A DNA stretch of 64,000 bases from Nitrosopolaris sp035691865. Its GTDB lineage: Archaea > Thermoproteota > Nitrososphaeria > Nitrososphaerales > Nitrososphaeraceae. The position numbers and the translations under genes are program-made. Location: NCBI GenBank assembly GCA_035691865.1, contig DASSIM010000131.1:16609-80608 (forward strand). Reading direction: 5' to 3'. Shown here one piece after another: positions 45,253 to 54,502 of the stretch. Numbering within the stretch: the first letter of the stretch is position 1; each line of letters begins with the position of its first letter. Below the pieces are notes generated by a model that ran no database searches, was not told the DNA's origin, and saw only the letters and a program-made list of their open reading frames with translations.

Positions 45253-47493
45253 ATGGGACCAATATCGAGAACGAGAGAAAAATTCAAACATAACAATAAT
45301 AAAAATAATGGTTCTAGTTTTACGAAAGACCTATCGAACATAAATAGAATACAAGTAATACTTGGTTCGATTAGAAAACTAAACCCTCACTATTTAGCAA
45401 AAAGTAATGCGGTAATGTTTACAGTAGAAGTTGGATTTGTACTAGTTTTTGCTATTGGTCTAGCGCTTCCGATTATCCCGAAAGAGTTTGCTAGTCAAAC
45501 TCCGATATTCTATTATGAAGTGGCAGTAATACTAATTATCACAGTCTGGTTTGCTACATTCTCAGAAGCGCTATCAGAAGCCCAGGCTAAAGCCCGAGTA
45601 GATTCTCTAAGAAGTCTAGAAAGAGAGGTTTCGGCTAGGAAATTAGTAGGTGAAGGTGAAGGTCGGAAGGAACTTATCGTGGCCTCTACCAGTCTCAAAC
45701 CCGGGGATGAAGTATTGTGTCATGTAGGCGAAATAATTCCAAGGGATGGGCTTGTTTGTGAAGGGAAGGCTTTTGTAGACGAATCAATGATGACTGGAGA
45801 ATCAAATCCTGTATTCAAGGATAAAGATGATCATGTCATAGGTGGTACAAGAATAGCAAGTGACAAGCTACGAATTGAGATTACTGCAGAGGTTGGTAGA
45901 AGCTTCCTTGATGAAATGGTTAGTCTAATAGAAAGCGCAACAAGACCTAAGACAAAGAATGAGATTGCACTAACGATATTGTTAGCAGGGCTATCATTAA
46001 TATTTATAATGGTGGTTGGAAGCCTTCTTTTCTTTGCTAACTTCCTTGGATATATTGCTGATATTGCAATGCTGATTGCGCTCCTAGTAGCACTGATGCC
46101 CACAACAATAGGCGGACTACTATCTGCTATAGGTGTTGCTGGTATTACTAGAATTGGAAGAGATAACATAATAGCCAAGTCCGGAAAAGGTATTGAAGCA
46201 GCTGGAGATTGTGATATTTTGATTTTAGACAAAACAGGAACCATTACGGAAGGAAGTAGGAGTGCAAAAGAATTCATACCGTTGCAAAAATACACAGAAA
46301 GAGATGTAGGACAAGCAGCTTTCGCAGCTTCAATCCATGATACCACGCATGAGGGAAAATCAATTGTACATCTAGCAGAAGAGAAAAGATTTATTCCCCC
46401 ATTAATAGAAAAAATACTCACTGCTAGAAGAATTGAATTTAGTGCAGAGACCAGATTTAGTGGTCTCGAATTTATGCCAAACAAAAGAATAGCACTCAAC
46501 GCTGAGCTACAAGAAGAGGCTACATCAATTCACAAGTTTGAGGATGGTAATGGAGAAGAACCAATTCGCACTTACGGTCCTAGTAGAGTTAGTAGCATGC
46601 TTTTGGAATTAGAGCAGCGAAACGAAGAGGTAAAGATTCTCAAGGGTTCTGTAGATGCAATGCTAAAATTTCTTACACATGTCAATGAAGCTGAATTGAA
46701 ATGGAAGGCTCAAGAAATATCTAAGATTGGCGAAACACCGCTACTAATAGCAATAAATAGTGAAGGAATTGGTCTTGTTGCTCTAAAGGACAACCTCAAG
46801 GAAAACATACGCCAGAAGCTTGATGAAGTTCATACTACAGGTATCACTACAGTAATGCTTACTGGAGATAATCAGCTTACGGCTCAAGTGATTGCAAAGG
46901 AGGCTAATGTTGATCAAGTGATGGCAGATGCAAAACCCGCGGATAAATTAGTAAGAGTTGAAGAAGAACAGAGCAAAGGTCATGTAATAGGCATGGTGGG
47001 CGATGGAACCAATGATGCACCGGCATTAGCAAAAGCAAACGTTGGACTAGCAATGAATAGCGGAACTGCCGCTGCGAAAGAAGCAGCTAATATGGTGGAT
47101 CTGGATTCTGATCCGTCAAAGATATTAAAAGTGGTAAAACTAGGCAAACAATTGCTTATGACGCGCGGAGCTATTACAACTTTTAGCACAGCTAACGATG
47201 TTGCCAAATATTTTGCAATACTTCCTGCTATGTTCGTGTCTAATCCAAAGCTGGCAGTTCTTAATGTAATGCAGCTGCATAGTCCTGCATCTGCTATACT
47301 GGCTACATTGATATTCAACGCAATAATGATACCGGCATTAATTCCATTATCCTTACGAGGTGTTAGATTTAGACCAGAGCCACCTGAGAAAACCTTCATC
47401 AGAAACATGCTTATTTACGGCCTAGGCGGACTGGCTTTACCTTTCGTCGGAATAAAGGCTATTGATCTCTTGCTAGCACTTTTCATGAGGTGA
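45253..47493 (+). CDS. kdpB: KdpB, P-type ATPase subunit
   Basis: 746 residues. The P-type ATPase hallmarks are intact: phosphatase loop MTGESNP, phosphorylation motif DKTGT (Asp326), MLTGDN, and hinge MVGDGTNDAPALAKANVG, followed by TTFSTANDVAKYFAILP that couples to KdpA. An N-terminal basic region of 40 residues precedes the first helix. Hydrolyses ATP to drive K+ uptake. An intervening region of about 45 residues in the nucleotide domain looks longer than in bacteria. Confidence 0.96.
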   Translation: MGPISRTREKFKHNNNKNNGSSFTKDLSNINRIQVILGSIRKLNPHYLAKSNAVMFTVEVGFVLVFAIGLALPIIPKEFASQTPIFYYEVAVILIITVWFATFSEALSEAQAKARVDSLRSLEREVSARKLVGEGEGRKELIVASTSLKPGDEVLCHVGEIIPRDGLVCEGKAFVDESMMTGESNPVFKDKDDHVIGGTRIASDKLRIEITAEVGRSFLDEMVSLIESATRPKTKNEIALTILLAGLSLIFIMVVGSLLFFANFLGYIADIAMLIALLVALMPTTIGGLLSAIGVAGITRIGRDNIIAKSGKGIEAAGDCDILILDKTGTITEGSRSAKEFIPLQKYTERDVGQAAFAASIHDTTHEGKSIVHLAEEKRFIPPLIEKILTARRIEFSAETRFSGLEFMPNKRIALNAELQEEATSIHKFEDGNGEEPIRTYGPSRVSSMLLELEQRNEEVKILKGSVDAMLKFLTHVNEAELKWKAQEISKIGETPLLIAINSEGIGLVALKDNLKENIRQKLDEVHTTGITTVMLTGDNQLTAQVIAKEANVDQVMADAKPADKLVRVEEEQSKGHVIGMVGDGTNDAPALAKANVGLAMNSGTAAAKEAANMVDLDSDPSKILKVVKLGKQLLMTRGAITTFSTANDVAKYFAILPAMFVSNPKLAVLNVMQLHSPASAILATLIFNAIMIPALIPLSLRGVRFRPEPPEKTFIRNMLIYGLGGLALPFVGIKAIDLLLALFMR

Positions 47494-47502
47494 ATAAGAG
47501 TG

Positions 47503-48069
47503 ATGATCAATAAGATAAATAGAAAAGGATTGAAAATGTTAGAGAAAATAAAAAGTCAAATAAATAAGAATACACTTAGTCCCGCAATCAAAGTAGTAAT
47601 ACTGATGTTAGTAGTAACAGGTATTGTTTACCCTCTTGTTCTAGTAGTGATCGGTCAAAGTGCACTCCCATATCAATCAAATGGTAGCTTGATTACCATT
47701 AACGACAAAGTAATTGGTTCAAAACTTATAGCACAAGAATTTAAATCTTCGAAATTCTTTCATCCAAGACCATCATCAGATTCAGCCTCTAATGTAGATC
47801 CTGACATAACTCCAGAAAAGGCGATTTCTCAGATTGCGAATGTAAGTCATAGCACAGGAATAAATCCAAACGCCTTGAGAACACTAATTGATCTCAATAT
47901 AGAAAAAAACAAAGTAAGCAATATGGTGGCATTTGCTCCCGACTATGTCAATGTATTGGAAGTTAATTTGGAATTAGTAAATCAATATCCTGAAGTTTAT
48001 AGTACGTTCTTGAATAATGCACCTCCGCAAAATACAACAGCAGGTTTCACAGGTCTGGGAGGGGGGTGA
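47503..48069 (+). CDS. kdpC: KdpC, K+-transporting ATPase accessory subunit
   Basis: 188 residues; ATG at 47503 follows directly on a GTG that would add one residue. Single N-terminal helix (VVILMLVVTGIVYPLVLVVI), then the extracellular domain with GSKLIAQEF, SKFFHPRPSSDSASNVDPDI and TPEKAISQIANV. DVNLxLV-type ending here as VLEVNLELVNQYPE. Its last four bases overlap the next gene. Stabilises the complex with KdpA and KdpB. Confidence 0.93.
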   Translation: MINKINRKGLKMLEKIKSQINKNTLSPAIKVVILMLVVTGIVYPLVLVVIGQSALPYQSNGSLITINDKVIGSKLIAQEFKSSKFFHPRPSSDSASNVDPDITPEKAISQIANVSHSTGINPNALRTLIDLNIEKNKVSNMVAFAPDYVNVLEVNLELVNQYPEVYSTFLNNAPPQNTTAGFTGLGGG

Positions 48070-48170
48070 ATCGTAGGACGGAAACAGTTATAGCCGCATA
48101 TGTATTGTCTCTAGTAGTTGCCTCAGGTGCATTAATGTACTCGTTATTGAGAGCAGAAAAACCGAAGTAG
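48066..48170 (+). CDS. kdpF: KdpF-like small membrane subunit
   Basis: Read by hand: GTG at 48066 overlaps the kdpC stop as GTGA; TAG at 48168-48170. The 34-residue product has one membrane helix, TVIAAYVLSLVVASGALMYSL, then LRAEKPK. Bacterial KdpF is a 29-residue single helix ending in a similar basic/acidic tail and stabilises the KdpABC complex. Here it lies at the 3' end, whereas bacteria use kdpF-A-B-C. Identification rests on size, position and helix. Confidence 0.65.
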   Translation: MNRRTETVIAAYVLSLVVASGALMYSLLRAEKPK

Positions 48171-48509
48171 AAAACGGAAAGCTACAGGGAATAATTATCC
48201 GAATATTACTTCAAAATAGGTAATCACTCAACCTACACGTTATAGATTTTGTCGTAATTCATGCTCAAAACGACCTGCACAAATAATTTTGGAAATATTT
48301 GAATAGACAAAATAAATTATATTCAGGTTATTTATACCATTAATAACGCCAAATTATTTGGGGTACATGTCTATATCTATTCAATTCCAATATTAGAACC
48401 CATGTGATTTTTGGGATCACTGCAGTGCGAACCAAATTTGACATAATTTTTCGATCCTTCAATACTAGGATATGATTAGAATCTGAACTCTTACTTAATA
48501 AGACCTAGG
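48171..48509. other. Intergenic after kdp operon
   Basis: No gene seen. cactgcagtg at about 48419-48428 is a short palindrome. T-rich segments around 48293-48350 could end the kdp transcript. Confidence 0.35.
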
Positions 48510-48926
48510 TTGTACTTACAAGCCTTGGTATACCCGGCTAAGACATGGATGATATTTGGTACTGTAGCAGTAATTGTAGGCATTATTACTCTAATTATAA
48601 TTAATTCATTAAATGCAAAAACATCTATCTCAATCCACAGACAGCCATTAGCTAGCTATAGAGATTGTATTTCACTATTTACTGAAAATTATATAAAAGT
48701 GAAATGCCAAGATCAGTATTGGAAATTTAGACTACCTGAGGAGTTAAAGTCTGCTGTTGTTCTTGCCGTTAATGGATACAAAAGCAATGATGTCCCGTTA
48801 TCTGCACAAGCGATATTTGGTCCTGTCACTGCCAACATGTACCAGTACGCACAAAATGATTTTCAACTTGGATTGAATAACAAGTATGGCGAGAAACTTT
48901 ATCCAGTTTACAGGATCAATCCATAG
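48510..48926 (+). CDS. Single-helix membrane protein, unknown
   Basis: 138 residues from TTG; an ATG at 48546 (MIFGTVAVIVG) is a better start and leaves about 126. Membrane helix FGTVAVIVGIITLIIINSL, followed by a small soluble domain with DCISLFTENYIKVKCQDQYW and a C-terminus rich in Asn/Gln and Tyr. Two cysteines. Family not recognised. Confidence 0.6.
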   Translation: MYLQALVYPAKTWMIFGTVAVIVGIITLIIINSLNAKTSISIHRQPLASYRDCISLFTENYIKVKCQDQYWKFRLPEELKSAVVLAVNGYKSNDVPLSAQAIFGPVTANMYQYAQNDFQLGLNNKYGEKLYPVYRINP

Positions 48927-49048
48927 ACATTTTAAATTGTGTATAGGACAATAATTACCTAATATCGATATGGCAGATAATTTCTGTTTTGATGAAATCT
49001 CTATGCATATATACCAAAATCAAGTATCCCAACCCGAGTATCAACACT

Positions 49049-50839
49049 CTAATTGTGGGCTGCTCGAATTTGCTGTTTATAGATTGAAATCAATTCTTCA
49101 ACTGTTGTAGCATCCTCTGGATTTTTATCATCCCTTATCTTACCCGTAAATTTAGGAAATCGAAGAGCTAATCCATAGCTTTGTCTAATGGAATTTATGC
49201 CTGCAGTATGAGATGGACTTAGTGTTATCTCAGAAGCTATGATCTCGATTACTATTTTTGGCTCAAACCACACATCTGTCTCCATTTTAGAATCAACCCT
49301 TGGATGTTTATGTTTGAATATGTGTTTCTCTAAACTGCTATAGAAGTCTTCTAAACTCTTGTCTGTAAAACCAGTTCCAACCTTACAGATAGTCCTAAAC
49401 ATGTCTGACTTTTGATCATATGCTGCTAGAAGTAGGGCACCATATTTTCCTACTCGTCGTCCTCTGCCATATAGTGCCCCCACTATAACCAAGTCTAGCG
49501 TATCGACAAGCTCACTTCGGTATTCCCGCTTTAGTTTAACCCAAAAATACTCTCTGGCTCCTGCTCTATATGGACTAGTTAGTTGTTTTATCATGAGACC
49601 TTCACAGCCACTTTCAATAGCAGAAGCCATAAATTTCTCAATTTGTTCTGAATCCTTTACGACAGTCTGTGGAACCAGACGAATCATGTAATTGTTCATA
49701 TTGTTGTTTTCTTTCAAACGTCTTGTTAATTTTTCTAGTAGTCCTCGTCGTTGACTGTAGGGTAATGAAGTTTTGTCAACTCCATCAACAAATAAAACAT
49801 CAAAAATATTGACTACAACAGGATAGCCTTCCATTGCTTCTTGGACCTTGTGTTTTCTTCGCCGATGCATCAACTCTTGGAAGGGAAGGAATTCTGAAGT
49901 TTGAGGATTAATTGCTACCACTTCACCTTCAAGTATTGCTTCTTCTACTTTTAGAGAGTTGTTTATTTCCTTAACGATATCAGGATAGTGATGAGTAATT
50001 TTCTCAAGTCTCCTTGAAAATAACTCTACTTTTTTCTCTTTTCCTTTATGTATCTGAACCCTTTCACCATCCAATTTGTATTCAGCGGCAGCAGCTATTC
50101 CACCCATTCTCTCTAAAGCCTCTTGGGCTGCTCTGACCCGTTCTGCCAGCATTGGTCTGATTGGCTTGTATAAAGATATTTTAATTGACTTTACAGCATC
50201 AATGCCTTTCGTAGCGAGTATTTTTGATACCGTTCCAAGGTCACTGGATACATTATATGCATTTTCCAGAATTTCTCGGTTTGATTTATCTCTTGTAAAA
50301 GTTACAGCAAGGGCATCTAAAATGGTGAACTCAGCTATTCCAAGTCTCAGAGTACCCAGCACAAATTTCATTATATACCTGGCTTCTCTTGGTGTTGAAT
50401 CGTTTAAAAGACTGCTTATATTTCTTATCTTCAATTCTTGAGAGCCTGGGCCTGTAGTTCTTGCTATTTTATCAAGAGTGGAATACACACACTCTACGGT
50501 CATCATCTTTTTTGAAGAACGATTGATAATGCTTTTCTTTGAACTCATTAGCTCCCTCGCAATATCGCCTATATCCCCAGCTTTGCGGTATAGTTCTAAT
50601 ATTGATGCCATTTCTGCACCTGAAGATAGGGAGAGTGCTCGTAAAGCCATTTTCTCGGCAATACCAAGTTCTATCCCTTCATAATCAGGATGAAGCTTGC
50701 TTTGAATGAGGTACGCCACCTTATCAATTATCTTTGCAGGCGTTTTTTTAAAAAGAGATACAAGGTAATCAGTAAGTATTAATCTGCTAGTGGTTTGCTC
50801 CATCTGTTCGAATATATCTACTAAGTAAGAAAAGTACAA
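49049..50839 (-). CDS. lig: ATP-dependent DNA ligase
   Basis: 596 residues, standard archaeal length. Nucleotidyl-transfer motif EYKLDGER with Lys255 as the AMP acceptor. Motif III (LFSRRLEKITHHYP), motif IIIa (VVNIFDVLFVDG), motif IV (ESGCEGLMIKQLTSPY) and motif V/VI (YFWVKLKREY, then LALRFPKFTGKIRDDK) are visible in order. N-terminal DNA-binding domain (FEQMEQTTSRLILTDYLVS) also matches. It seals nicks during replication and repair. Single gene. Confidence 0.97.
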   Translation of the reverse strand: MYFSYLVDIFEQMEQTTSRLILTDYLVSLFKKTPAKIIDKVAYLIQSKLHPDYEGIELGIAEKMALRALSLSSGAEMASILELYRKAGDIGDIARELMSSKKSIINRSSKKMMTVECVYSTLDKIARTTGPGSQELKIRNISSLLNDSTPREARYIMKFVLGTLRLGIAEFTILDALAVTFTRDKSNREILENAYNVSSDLGTVSKILATKGIDAVKSIKISLYKPIRPMLAERVRAAQEALERMGGIAAAAEYKLDGERVQIHKGKEKKVELFSRRLEKITHHYPDIVKEINNSLKVEEAILEGEVVAINPQTSEFLPFQELMHRRRKHKVQEAMEGYPVVVNIFDVLFVDGVDKTSLPYSQRRGLLEKLTRRLKENNNMNNYMIRLVPQTVVKDSEQIEKFMASAIESGCEGLMIKQLTSPYRAGAREYFWVKLKREYRSELVDTLDLVIVGALYGRGRRVGKYGALLLAAYDQKSDMFRTICKVGTGFTDKSLEDFYSSLEKHIFKHKHPRVDSKMETDVWFEPKIVIEIIASEITLSPSHTAGINSIRQSYGLALRFPKFTGKIRDDKNPEDATTVEELISIYKQQIRAAHN

Positions 50840-51611
50840 ATCTATTTCATGTCTCGATAATAATAGGTGTTATCAGGACATTAACGTTTAAGTTTTGCTC
50901 TTAGTTATAATACTTCTGTTAACAAGATATGTAACTGAAGTAGACAGAGGGGAAGAAATGGCGGATTAAGAAATCGTAAAGTATGCTTAGAATCCCAAAT
51001 CCATGATTCTCACTGAACTTCATTATCGATATCGATTCTAAACTTCGATATTTTCTGTTCGTGGTTAAGTGAACCAATCACTAACACCATTAACAACGGC
51101 AAGCCATCTAGAACACAGCATTTCCATGCAAACTCTATCTCTCCTTGCAGTATGCTGATTAATCTCACACTGATTCAATTGCAATCTGAAGATAATGCAC
51201 AGACTGAACAGAAGTTATATGAACAGTCTTTGATAGCAAGCTCCCAGAATTCAAAGTTCGTAGAAATACATGGTTTAGCAACCATACTTAGTTATAGTAC
51301 TTACATAGACACTTGAGTATGTTGAGATAATGTCTTTTCAATATCTTGCAAATCGTTCCGGTACCCAAATACACTCCCAATCTTAGCCTGAGCATTATTC
51401 TGTTGCAGCCAACTTTCTTTAATCGCAAATATAGGATTGTTTCTTTTGTCGCTGTGTTTGTTCTCTGTTATTGCACGAAGTGACAACACCTAGTTATGGT
51501 AATGAAACGAAACGTGTTTGTCATGTTCTCAGTAACTCAAATACTATTTTCTGATTTCTGAAACCATTCCATTCAGAAAAATTCCATTTGTCAAAGTGAC
51601 TAAAATTGCTT
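50840..51611. other. Intergenic with small possible ORFs
   Basis: A 54-codon plus-strand frame (51152-51316, MLINLTLIQLQSEDNAQTEQ and then SKFVEIHGLATILSYS) and a 62-codon minus-strand frame (51301-51489) are open; the first is the more protein-like but neither has a promoter or recognised family. Probably includes remnants. Confidence 0.3.
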
Positions 51612-51794
51612 CTAGCGCTGCACCTGGTCGACACACATTTGAGTATATACAGGCGTTTCAATATAGCGGCTGGTAATCCACACAAACCAGGCACCAAAGA
51701 ATAAGATGACTATCAGGCAGATTGAAGATGTTATCGCATCTATGGCGTTAATTAGTTCTTTTGGAGAAGAATGCCTCAGATCATATCTACTTCG
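51612..51794 (-). other. In-frame open extension beyond deacetylase stop
   Basis: Directly after the TAA of the deacetylase gene, the same frame stays open for 60 codons to a TAG at 51612-51614. It encodes a protein-like tail: SPKELINAIDAITSSICLIV then ILFFGAWFVWITSRYIE and VYTQMCVDQ, with one strong membrane helix. No ATG, GTG or TTG exists before the helix, so it is not a normal separate gene. Either stop-codon readthrough, a recent nonsense mutation, or a remnant. Confidence 0.4.
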
Positions 51795-53003
51795 TTATTT
51801 AATTTGAGCTGTAGAATAAGTTGGAGATCCATTTAGTAAAGTTGCAGCATTTGTTGTAGTTCCATTATAGGATGGAACGTGCTTTAAATAAAATACATTA
51901 TTGGTTGGATCAAATCCCAATTGATTTAATAATAATACCTTAAATCCGTTATCATGTAGATATTTCATCTCTTGATCGAATAAAGGTACAGTAATGGTGG
52001 TAGCGGCCTTATCGTATTCGTGTATATTGTAAGTAAGAGTATGATAAGTAATTATAGGAATAGCATTTATTTTGCCATTATTATATGGCACCTGACTGTT
52101 AACCTGTTGAATAAATTTTTGAAACATTTCAGAAGGACCATAATTGTGACCGCTGCTTATATGAAAAAAGCTGTCACTTCTGATATCATATCTATTCGCG
52201 AAAGTTAATTTGCCATCAGGTAAATACGTTCTACAATCCGTTTGTTCTGGCTTTATATTCGCAAATCCATTACAGTTTAACGACATAAGAGGATATGTAC
52301 CTGTCCTGGCAAAATTGTAATATTTAGCTACTATATTAACAACTGACGGCATATTCGATCCTAGATTAAAAGGATACGCAAAGATCGATGAAACAATACC
52401 ATGGCTGGCAAGACATTGCTTTGAATCAGCTATTTCATAGATCAAACCATTCGTTGACATCTTATCCAGTGGTTTATGATCCATAGTATGAGACTCTACA
52501 TCCATATGATCCTGTTGTAATGTTGCAATATCCTGCCAGTTCATACGTTTGGTATCTCCAGAATTAACATAGTTACATACAACAAAGAAACTGGCCTTAA
52601 GGCCATACTTGTCTAAGATTGGTCTTGCATATGTTATTTGGCTTTTGTATCCATCATCAAAGCCTATCATTACCACCTTATTGTTACTGCTAGTAATACT
52701 ATTGCTGATATTACTGCCTGAAAAGGAGGCGGATGGTGGGGGAGCGGAGTAAAGAGTAGTAGAAGAGGATTGGTTATGAAAGCCACTTAAATTTGATGCT
52801 CGAATACCAGTATTACCTGATATTCCATCGTGACTTGCTGACGGAACATTTGAGGAAGGTTTGTTATTATTCTTTGAGGATGACTTGCTAAGGGCAATAT
52901 TTGAAAAAGAACTACTACCGATGATTAGCATGATTGCTATTGTAAGGATACCGAAAAGACCACCTAAGGTCCGGTATTTTATACTTCGATCTGACCTTCT
53001 CAA
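51795..53003 (-). CDS. Polysaccharide deacetylase (NodB-type)
   Basis: 402 residues. N-terminal signal/anchor helix (GILTIAIMLIIGSSSFSNI) and a Ser/Asn-rich linker of about 70 residues. The NodB domain shows VVMIGFDDGYKSQITYARPI (motif 1, catalytic Asp-Asp), MDVESHTMDHKPL (metal His pair), and AYPFNLGSN (motif 3). A later WITxHxL-like part IIITYHTLTYNIHEYD carries another His. It removes acetyl groups from polysaccharides outside the cell. An open extension after the stop is listed separately. Confidence 0.92.
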   Translation of the reverse strand: MRRSDRSIKYRTLGGLFGILTIAIMLIIGSSSFSNIALSKSSSKNNNKPSSNVPSASHDGISGNTGIRASNLSGFHNQSSSTTLYSAPPPSASFSGSNISNSITSSNNKVVMIGFDDGYKSQITYARPILDKYGLKASFFVVCNYVNSGDTKRMNWQDIATLQQDHMDVESHTMDHKPLDKMSTNGLIYEIADSKQCLASHGIVSSIFAYPFNLGSNMPSVVNIVAKYYNFARTGTYPLMSLNCNGFANIKPEQTDCRTYLPDGKLTFANRYDIRSDSFFHISSGHNYGPSEMFQKFIQQVNSQVPYNNGKINAIPIITYHTLTYNIHEYDKAATTITVPLFDQEMKYLHDNGFKVLLLNQLGFDPTNNVFYLKHVPSYNGTTTNAATLLNGSPTYSTAQIK

Positions 53004-53330
53004 AACTACGTCAATTTAGATAATTACGACAGACGTATAATGGTTACAGCGACAGGGATTACAATTAAATTCATCTTAATTTGATGTTGTTGGCATTTCA
53101 GAGTGATTCTCCAATTTTATTATAACTATATCTCAAATTAATATATGAATATAGATGTGTATTGTTAATCGTAACACAAGTACAATGCATTGTAGTTATG
53201 GTACACTTCTCTAAGAGATATTAAAAGAAATACAAAACCTGTTCCTTAATAATAGTATTATACTTAGGCAACTGTACTACTACTCAAACATCGGTGCTTC
53301 ATTGTTAATTATAATGGAGTCTGTAATTAT

Positions 53331-53486
53331 ATGGATCAACTCGTAAAAACATGGCAGGATATATTAGCACTCAAACCGGATAGGAAAATAAATCATATTA
53401 GATGGACAGAATTGAGGACTGTCCGGAAGATTAGGAAAGAGAAACGAACAGTATTCTTGAGAGAGGATAAGGTGCATAGGTTTTAG
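53331..53486 (+). CDS. Small basic protein, doubtful
   Basis: 51 residues from ATG 53331 to TAG 53484-53486: MDQLVKTWQDILALKPDRKI then RWTELRTVRKIRKEKRTVF. Strongly basic, helical, protein-like, but unsupported by family. Could be a nucleic-acid-binding peptide or chance. Confidence 0.3.
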   Translation: MDQLVKTWQDILALKPDRKINHIRWTELRTVRKIRKEKRTVFLREDKVHRF

Positions 53487-53728
53487 CTAGTCATGCCAAT
53501 TTTAACTCTGGTTAATTATGTCCCTTGCTATTCAAAACAGCCGGTCCATATAGTTTAGTATTTTTATCGTTATTACAAAGAAAATTACAATAAGGACTAA
53601 ATATGACTATCGATTTTTTGATAGGAGCTTCATACAATTAGTCAGAGTCTTATTCCCATTAAATTCAAAAATAAAAAAAATTTGGGTACTTCTATTCTCT
53701 TATTACCAGTTTCTTTCAGTTTTCGCGT

Positions 53729-53944
53729 TTAGTTGTCGTAGTTCTTGTGGTAATAATGGTGGTGATGATGGTGGTGATAGTAGTGGTGGTGATGATGGTG
53801 GTGATAGTAGTGGTGGTAGTAGTGGTGGTAGTACTGCTCTGATGATGCGTATGCGTAGTTTGTGACTATAGGTCCTGTGGCGAACAGTAACACTGCTGCC
53901 GCAATTGTTACAATACTGAAAGCAATGGTTGTCTTTGAATTCAT
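53729..53944 (-). CDS. Secreted His/Tyr-rich peptide
   Basis: 71 residues from the ATG at 53944; seven further residues upstream are open. Signal peptide (FSIVTIAAAVLLFATGPIV), then after YAYASSEQ a tail of about 33 residues made almost only of His and Tyr (repeats of YYHH and runs of seven His). Such His clusters bind Cu, Ni or Zn tightly. The overlapping frame on the same strand is shorter in sense and only shadows the repeat. Likely extracellular metal buffer; composition alone supports this. Confidence 0.6.
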   Translation of the reverse strand: MNSKTTIAFSIVTIAAAVLLFATGPIVTNYAYASSEQYYHHYYHHYYHHHHHHHYYHHHHHHHYYHKNYDN

Positions 53945-54017
53945 TAGTATCCAACCATACATCATTAGATAAATGGGTTGGGTAATTACTTAAATTAACA
54001 AATCTTGATAACATCAA

Positions 54018-54502
54018 TATCTCATGAATATCATTTATTTATTCAACTTATGATTTTGATGAACAATTCTGACTAGAATCCTACTACCTTTCTAATATTC
54101 TCTATATATATCTTAATTTTCTTCTAACCTTGACTATACAAAAAAGTGCAAAGCCCAATAACATGCAAATCAATAAATCTCTTTAAATACTTCAATATAA
54201 TATCCCGTTTCATACTTATCTAATATATCATGCTCAACCTTATGTTGAAGGACAATTCCATTTTCAAGGATGTTTTCTCCATGATACTTTCTTACCATCT
54301 GCATCACAATTGGATTTTCTACTGCTTGTTAACCTTGACAAGTCTTTACGGTGTCAAAATAGCAATATGGAATCAATTGGTGTTATGTCTCTGAATTTCT
54401 CTGCAATAAATGAAATAAAGTAGCTCAGAACTTTCACGTATACATCTAAAAAGTAAAAGCCTAATAACCCTTATAGGACCATATATACACATCAACGAAC
54501 AA
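54018..54502. other. Intergenic with small ORF
   Basis: Contains the 44-codon minus-strand frame listed next. Remainder A/T-rich and non-coding; the promoter of the HtrA gene should lie at its right end, where taaccc..tatatac occurs. Confidence 0.3.
54170..54304 (-). CDS. 44-residue protein, unknown
   Basis: Read by hand: ATG at 54304 to TGA at 54170-54172. Product: MQMVRKYHGENILENGIVLQ, then KVEHDILDKYETGYYIEVF. Charged with regular hydrophobic spacing as in a small alpha/beta fold. In-frame stop just upstream fixes a start at or near this ATG. Family unknown; could be the tail of a lost gene. Confidence 0.4.
   Translation of the reverse strand: MQMVRKYHGENILENGIVLQHKVEHDILDKYETGYYIEVFKEIY

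Noticed and set aside
45831..46499. 222-codon minus-strand frame inside kdpB
   Set aside because: Antisense shadow; membrane-like hydrophobicity follows from the codon pattern of the sense gene.
46980..47408. Long minus-strand frame inside kdpB
   Set aside because: Antisense shadow of a strongly coding gene, no family signature.
53703..54017. 104-codon Pro/Ser-rich frame on the minus strand
   Set aside because: It is the shifted translation of the CAT/TAC (His/Tyr) repeat of the real secreted peptide; the Pro/Ser runs are a repeat artefact.
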